Assembly: GCA_009760885.1 (NCBI GenBank)
Contig: CM019704.1
Location: forward strand, 11,058,303 to 11,122,302
Direction: 5' to 3'
Source: Achatina immaculata
Lineage: Eukaryota > Mollusca > Gastropoda > Stylommatophora > Achatinidae
Length of the DNA: 64,000 nucleotides
The notes under the pieces were generated by a model that saw only the letters and a program-made list of their open reading frames with translations, had not been told where the DNA came from and ran no database searches. The position numbers and the translations under genes were made by a program. Below, piece after piece: positions 58,060 through 64,000 of the stretch (position 1 is the stretch's first letter; every line of letters begins with the position of its first letter).

Positions 58060-58545
58060 TCAGGTGACAAATGTTCTTTCAGGTCCTGGTGTCCTATTAC
58101 TCAGATTACAAATAATATGTTCTCTCATGCCCTATTATTCTATTTAATTACAAATAATCTTTTCTCTCCTGCCTTTATATTCTATTCAAATTACAAATAA
58201 TCTGTTCTCTCATATCCTGATATTTTATTCACATTACAAATAATTTGTTCTCTCATGCTCTGATATTCCATTCAAATAAAAAGTAATCTATGCCGATATT
58301 GTATTCAGACCTGATATTATATTCAAATGACAAAAAGTTTGTTCTCTTGGGCCCTGATACACTATTTAAATGATAAATAATTTGTCCTTTCATGCCCTAA
58401 TATTGTATTCAAACCTGATATTTTATTAAAATGACAAATAATCTGGTCTCTCAGCCCCTAATGTAGTATTCAGATTTCAAAAATCTAATCTCACAAACCG
58501 TATTATTTTATTTAAATGACAAATCATCTATTTTCAGAGCCAGTG
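58060..58545. repeat. Degenerate tandem repeat of about 50 bp
   Basis: About ten diverged units of the type ATTCAAATTACAAATAATCTGTTCTCTCATGCCCTGAT. Spacing varies because of deletions. Confidence 0.8.
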
Positions 58546-58635
58546 CTATGTTTAGTACTGTAAATTTTAATATTGTTTAACTTTATCGTTTATATTTATG
58601 ATATTCTGCTTCTTCAATTTTTTTTTTATCTTTTA

Positions 58636-58641
58636 AATAAA
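58636..58641 (+). terminator. Possible polyadenylation signal AATAAA
   Basis: AATAAA lies 1.33 kb after the kinesin stop. Two LINE-C fragments lie between, and no transcript evidence is available, so assignment to this gene is tentative. Confidence 0.25.
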
Positions 58642-59077
58642 GACTAATTTTAAAATGTAGAGGTCTTTCACATCATTCACACTGTGATATATAAAACAGT
58701 GATGAATAATAAGCTGTGAGTTTTGCCATCCAAAACAGAGGGAGACTTTCTATTTTTATTATCATTATGGATCTAAACATGTCACAAAAAAATGTACAAA
58801 TCTAAACTAGTGATGGGAGAAGGCTAAAGGTAAATGATCAGTGAAAGAGAAAACTAAAGTACTATGAAGACAAAAGAATGTACAAGTATATTAATAGACC
58901 AGCTGAGTACCCAACATTGTCTGGGTATTTATATATCCCAATCATGAAAGTTCTATTCATTTCCACAACCTTCTAGATGGTTCTACAAACTTCTGTTCAT
59001 TTCAACAACCATCTAGAAGATTCTACAGAGTCTGGACTGTTCTATAGAATTCTATTCATTCTATTTGACTAAACTTG

Positions 59078-59440
59078 GGTTTAATTGTCATCAGGACTGT
59101 CACCAATCAGCTTAGCGACCCCGAATGCTATGGATTTGACACTAATCTCGGTCAGTTTGGACATTTTATTTCCCACCCTCGCCTCCATGCCCCCCCCCCA
59201 TGCCAATGGTGGCTGAACTTGGACTTAAACGACATCAGGAGTGTCACTATTCATCTCCACAAAACTGAAAACTATGGATTCGACACTAATATCTGTCATT
59301 TTCAATTATTTTTACATGTGATCTCCATCCCATGGGGGCTGAGCTTGGACTTAAACGGCATCGGGAATGTCCCTATTCATCTCAGGGACCACAAAATCTA
59401 TGAATTCAACACTAATATCGATCGTTTTTGATGATTTGTA
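59078..59440. repeat. Tandem repeat of about 125 bp, three units
   Basis: Units share TTGGACTTAAACG(A/G)CATC, TATTCATCTC and TATGGATTCGACACTAATAT. A 118-codon open frame here only reflects the repetition. Confidence 0.8.
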
Positions 59441-59454
59441 AATATCTCTGTACA

Positions 59455-60331
59455 TCGAGAATATTCTAAGAACGATCATCACAGAACCAGGCATAAAAAT
59501 TGGAGGATACAATATTAACAACCTTCAGTATGCTGACGACACAGTACTGATAGCTGAGAACCAACAAGCCCTGCAAAATCTCTTGGATAAAGTTGCCAAA
59601 GAAAGTGAACAAAAAGGCCCTACTTTGAACATCAAAAAGACAGAGAATATGGTTATATCTTAGAAACAGCATCAACCAAAATGCAGTATAAAATTAAATG
59701 GAACTATTCTAAATCAGGTGCAGAAATTCAAATACCTTGGAGCAGTAATAACTATAGATGAGAAATACAAAACACAAATTAGGAACAGAATAGGCCAAGC
59801 AAAGACTGCATTTCAGAGAATGAGAAACATATGCAACACATCCTTATCAATGAATGTTAGAAAACGAGTCCTAAAATGCTATATTGAACCTATCTTGTTA
59901 TATGGAAGTGAATCATGGATAATAGGCATGTGTGCACAAAAGTCATTGGAAGCAGCAGAAATGTGGTTTATTAGAAGAATGTTGCGAATCCCCTGGACAG
60001 AAAAAATAACTAACGAAGAATGTTTGAGAAGAGTTGGAGATACAAAAAATCTTGTCAGAAAAATAAGGGAGAGACAGTGCACTTTCATAGGACATGCAAT
60101 GAGAAGAGGGGGCATAGAAAATATTATAACAACAGGAAAAATAGAAGGAAGAAGATCAAGAGGAAGACCAAGAGAAATGATACTGGACAGTCTGACGGGA
60201 TAGTGTGAGAGGAGATCACCAACCGAGCTAATGGACTGCATGAAGAATCATGTACTCTGGAGAAGCATAATAGCCTACGCCAGTCAGCATGGCACATGAT
60301 GATGATGATGATGATGTTGATGATGATGATG
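59455..60331 (+). mobile_element. LINE-D 3' part with TGA tail
   Basis: Begins in RT with NLQYADDTVLIAENQQALQN. After a stop it continues VQKFKYLGAVIT, LLYGSESWIIG, EMWFIRRMLRIPW and GRPREMILDSLTG. The TGA repeat tail occupies 60296-60331. It lies downstream of the kinesin gene. Confidence 0.92.
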
Positions 60332-60689
60332 GAGATCTATTTTTAGAACACTCAGGTCATGTTTCGACTGGAAAAAAAGTTTAACTTGTCATGGGATTTT
60401 GTTGAGTGGGAAGTCTGTTTATGGACACAGCAGACAAAATTTAAGTTAACAGAGAGGATTTTTATGAAAATATTTTTTCAGTGAAAACTAAAGGTCATAA
60501 AAACATGTAACTTCACGTGGATTGAGTTTTTCACGATGAAACATTTGGGAAGCTTGGGGAGATTTTGTAGGGAATATTTAAGGCTCAGAAATGATGACTA
60601 GGGGTTCAGTTTTAGTGCAGTTCAGTTCTTTATGTGATAGAGATGTAGTTTTTGAGTAATCATTCAGCATGTGTTGAGACTAGAGAGGT

Positions 60690-61776
60690 TTTTTTTAAAT
60701 GTTCCTTTAGCTTGAATTGGAATTTGTGGCTAGACTGTAACAGAAAGTATGAAAATGTGGCATACATTTGTAGTATTGTCCTGTTTAGGACAGGCAATTG
60801 TTATTGCCATATTTAGAAATGAGTCTGTGGTGTTATTTGGAATTCGTTACATTGTGAGAAGTTTTTTGGCAATCCTGTGAGTATGTAATTTTTTTTTATC
60901 ATATGTTTGATAGTGGTTTCTTTTCATATGGCATAATCATGCCGGGAATATTGTGTTTGTAATATTGTCAAGCCTTGTGGCTTCATCTCATTCCCTATCA
61001 GTTTCAACACTCATTTTCCTCATGTACTTTTTAGTTGGAGTCTTATTGACTTGATGGAGTTTTTCTGCTGTTAGTTCTGTTGTGCGACTGGAAGTCTAGT
61101 GGAGTTATCACGGGTGTTTTCGTTGTATTAGTAGCAAGTCTTGGTATTGTTGTTGTGTCACTCAGGGAACACTACAATGACAGGCTTGTCTATTGCTTAA
61201 AAATCAGTTGAATAAAATCTTTCAAGCAACAACAACAATATTAATATAATAAACGCAGTAGATCTCCACTACTTCTTTGTGAGGAATTCTATCTAAGAAG
61301 ACATTCCACTTGCCCTTGCTAGTCTAGCTGAATCTTAGATAAACTAGCAGAGAGATCCTAGTATAGCTGGTGCCGTGTTGGCACATCAGTACTTGTCACA
61401 GGGCGATTTGTCTTCAAGAAGTGAACGAGTGCAGAATATTGTTGGTAAGTAATAAAAGAAAAAAAGGAAAAATTGTATTAAGTGTGCCCACTCAGAACCA
61501 ACATCACATACGGAGAATAAACTTTGATTATATTAATAATTTGATAAGATTCTACCTCCTGTCCACAAAATCAAGTATTCTCATGGAGCATTCATTTACT
61601 CTAAGGCATTTTTAGAAAGAAAAAAAAACAGTTTAAATCTTCTGTTTTGTGATAATATTATTCTGTGATATTCATTTAATATTATTCTGTGATATTCATT
61701 TGTTAATCTAGAGAGAGACTTTTGTTTTGTGGTTAACTTTTTATCAGTGATAAATATGGCACATTGTAAATATGTT
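60690..61776. repeat. 1.09-kb tandem duplication, copy 1 (non-coding)
   Basis: Begins at the T-run before AAATGTTCCTTTAGCTTG and recurs at 61777 after a similar T-run. No gene is recognised in either copy. Confidence 0.95.
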
Positions 61777-62879
61777 TTTTTTAAATGTTCCTTTAGCTTG
61801 AATTGGAATTTGTGGCTAGACTGTAACAGAAAGTATGAAAATGTGGCATACATTTGTAGTATTGTCCTGTTTAGGACAGGCAATTGTTATTGCCATATTT
61901 AGAAATGAGTCTGTGGTGTTATTTGGAATTCGTTACATTGTGAGAAGTTTTTTGGCAATCCTGTGAGTATGTAATTTTTTTTTATCATATGTTTGATAGT
62001 GGTTTCTTTTCATATGGCATAATCATGCCGGGAATATTGTGTTTGTAATATTGTCAAGCCTTGTGGCTTCATCTCATTCCCTATCAGTTTCAACACTCAT
62101 TTTCCTCATGTACTTTTTAGTTGGAGTCTTATTGACTTGATGGAGTTTTTCTGCTGTTAGTTCTGTTGTGCGACTGGAAGTCTAGTGGAGTTATCACGGG
62201 TGTTTTCGTTGTATTAGTAGCAAGTCTTGGTATTGTTGTTGTGTCACTCAGGGAACACTACAATGACAGGCTTGTCTATTGCTTAAAAATCAGTTGAATA
62301 AAATCTTTCAAGCAACAACAACAATATTAATATAATAAACGCAGTAGATCTCCACTACTTCTTTGTGAGGAATTCTATCTAAGAAGACATTCCACTTGCC
62401 CTTGCTAGTCTAGCTGAATCTTAGATAAACTAGCAGAGAGATCCTAGTATAGCTGGTTCCGTGTTGGCACATCAGTACTTGTCACAGGGCGATTTGTCTT
62501 CAAGAAGTGAACGAGTGCAGAGTATTGTTGGTAAGTAATAAAAGAAAAAAAGGAAAAATTGTATTAACTGTGCCCACTCAGTACTATACAGAAGCAACAT
62601 CACATACGGAGAATAAACTTTGATTATATTAATAATTTGATAAGATTCTACCTCCTGTCCACAAAATCAAGTATTCTCATGGAGCATTCATTTACTCTAA
62701 GGCATTTTTAGAAAGAAAAAAAAACAGTTTAAATCTTCTGTTTTGTGATAATATTATTCTGTGATATTCATTTAATATTATTATGTGGTATTCATTTGTT
62801 AATCTAGAGAGAGACTTTTGTTTTGTGGTTAACTTTTTATCAGTGATAAATATGGCACATTGTAAATATGTTTTTTTTT
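61777..62879. repeat. 1.09-kb tandem duplication, copy 2 (non-coding)
   Basis: Nearly identical to 60690-61776, with a short GTACTATACAGA-type insertion near 62581 and scattered substitutions. It ends in a poly-T run. Confidence 0.95.
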
Positions 62880-63950
62880 GGTTCCACATTTTTCATCACA
62901 GCTTATTGATTGCCCTTTACATAATCCAGTCCTGGTTTTTAAAAACAGATCCCAGATGAAAAGACTGAGAGTTGATTTTACAGCTTTTTTTTTATATGCC
63001 AGATTTGTAGTTCAAATTTTATTTGTTGTATAGGATTTTCTGTTTATTATTTATTCTTAGATGGTGACTGATGTAACTTAAATGTCAAATTGTCATGATT
63101 TGCTTGAGCGCTCTCTTGATGCTCAAATGACAGACAGCCATATTTTATGCCTGATAAGCTTAGCAGCACCACTTCATAAAGCAGACAAAGCCTTGGGACA
63201 TTTTTATCCTGGTCTGGCTGCCCTGTTTAATGTAATTTTATTGTTGTTGTTGTTGTTGTTATATAAGTAATATGAGTAATATCTCAAACTTTTACAGTTT
63301 GTTTTATTTTTTGTAAGCTAAAGAGCATGAAAACCTTCTGTGCATCTTAGTTATGCACTTTGTTTTTAGTTTTATTAACTTTTAATTTTTTTTATTTTTT
63401 GATATTAAGAAATTTTTAAAGTAATATAATTCAACTGACAAAAATTATTTTGATCTTTCATCTCAAGTTTTTTTTTGTGTGAATGTTTCACTTGTTTCTA
63501 ATACCTGTTCAGTTATCCAGATTGTTTTGTTTCTTTTTTTTCTTTTTTGTGAATGACAGATTTTTAATAAAATAGTATTTAAATAGTAAAGAGCTTAAAG
63601 GGCCAAAACACCTATTAGTTTGGGGAGTTACCTCCTCTGATGATCTAAGGAACAGTCCACTTGTTTTGTTTTTTATAAATGAGAGTTTATTTCTTATGCT
63701 GAGGCTATGCTCCAAACTAGAAAAATACAACTAACAGGCTATATCTACAGAATATCTTTCCATAACTACAAAGTAGACATATGCTGCTAAGTGACCACAG
63801 CTACAGAGTGAATATAGCCTAATCTCCAAAGTTGCAAAATACTTATATAAAATTGTGAACCTTTGATTGTCAGAGCTATTGACCTAACAAACACAATAAA
63901 TCATATAATAGCATTTTTCATCTTAGAAGATAATTTTTAAGCAGGTATAA
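62880..63950. other. No feature recognised
   Basis: AT-rich sequence with a TTG microsatellite near 63239-63260 and several T-runs. No gene or known repeat end seen. Confidence 0.5.
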
Positions 63951-63954
63951 TTAA

Positions 63955-64000
63955 AATCAAGAGGAAGACCAAGAGAAATGATACTGGACAGTCTGCTGGG
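63955..64000 (+). mobile_element. LINE-D fragment cut by the window end
   Basis: ATCAAGAGGAAGACCAAGAG and the following bases match the SRGRPREMILDSL region of LINE-D. The element continues beyond the window. Confidence 0.85.

Noticed and set aside
59075..59431. 118-codon open frame downstream of the kinesin
   Set aside because: It lies over a tandem repeat of about 125 bp and shows only the repeated translation of that unit.

Overview
The window is eukaryotic, most likely from a large, repeat-rich invertebrate genome. It shows GT/AG-bounded exons of about 50-210 nt, introns up to about 10 kb, and abundant 5'-truncated non-LTR retrotransposons whose endonuclease and reverse-transcriptase fragments resemble the CFDP2-like/RTE-type LINEs of marine invertebrates. 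Mariner-type DNA elements and long minisatellites are also present. I cannot name the species; a lophotrochozoan such as a mollusc is a guess from the repeat style only.

One real protein-coding gene was found. It is a kinesin-14 (C-terminal motor, minus-end type) on the + strand, with 16 distinct recognisable exons from 8380 to the TAA at 57301-57303. Joined with one copy of each duplicated exon, they total 1950 nt and read through without a break: 649 codons plus stop. The first recognisable exon opens in the middle of a protein, so the true 5' end lies upstream of the window or was not recognised. Encoded order: an unrecognised aromatic-rich N-terminal region (exons A-D), an alpha-helical/coiled-coil stalk (E-I), the kinesin-14 neck-motor junction with its GN pair (J), the P-loop (K), switch I (end of M into N), switch II (N), the [10 protein letters not shown] segment (O) and the motor end with a short basic tail (P).

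Three of these exons lie in local tandem duplications with almost identical copies. Exon H is in a 4.1 kb repeat (35481-43389), exon K with the P-loop is in a 1.8 kb repeat (44643 to about 48.2 kb), and exon L is in a 759-bp repeat (50642-52159). A fourth, non-coding duplication of about 1.09 kb lies downstream (60690-62879). Exon lengths mean that using both copies of K or of L would shift the frame, while using both copies of H would not. The copies are either recent real duplications or uncollapsed haplotypes in the assembly.

The introns hold most of the rest. I labelled six LINE groups by their protein tails and 3' ends: LINE-A (TGAA/ACTG-type tail), LINE-B (GA-rich tail), LINE-C (ATAAG-like tail, one nearly full-length copy at 32925-36130 on the minus strand), LINE-D (TGA repeat tail), LINE-E (RT plus RNase H) and LINE-F (old RT/RNase H type). 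11.7-18.4 kb is a nested LINE graveyard. Other elements are a 391-bp mariner-type MITE (24485-24875), a decayed mariner-like transposase (29660-30625), a 300-bp palindromic tRNA-SINE-like insertion with a 17-bp target duplication (37418-37717), and a U2 snRNA-like retroelement on the minus strand (44858-45070, duplicated near 46.7 kb). The intron after the P-loop exon carries 68-bp, 32-bp and 18-bp tandem arrays. No bacterial, viral, CRISPR or tRNA gene feature was found.
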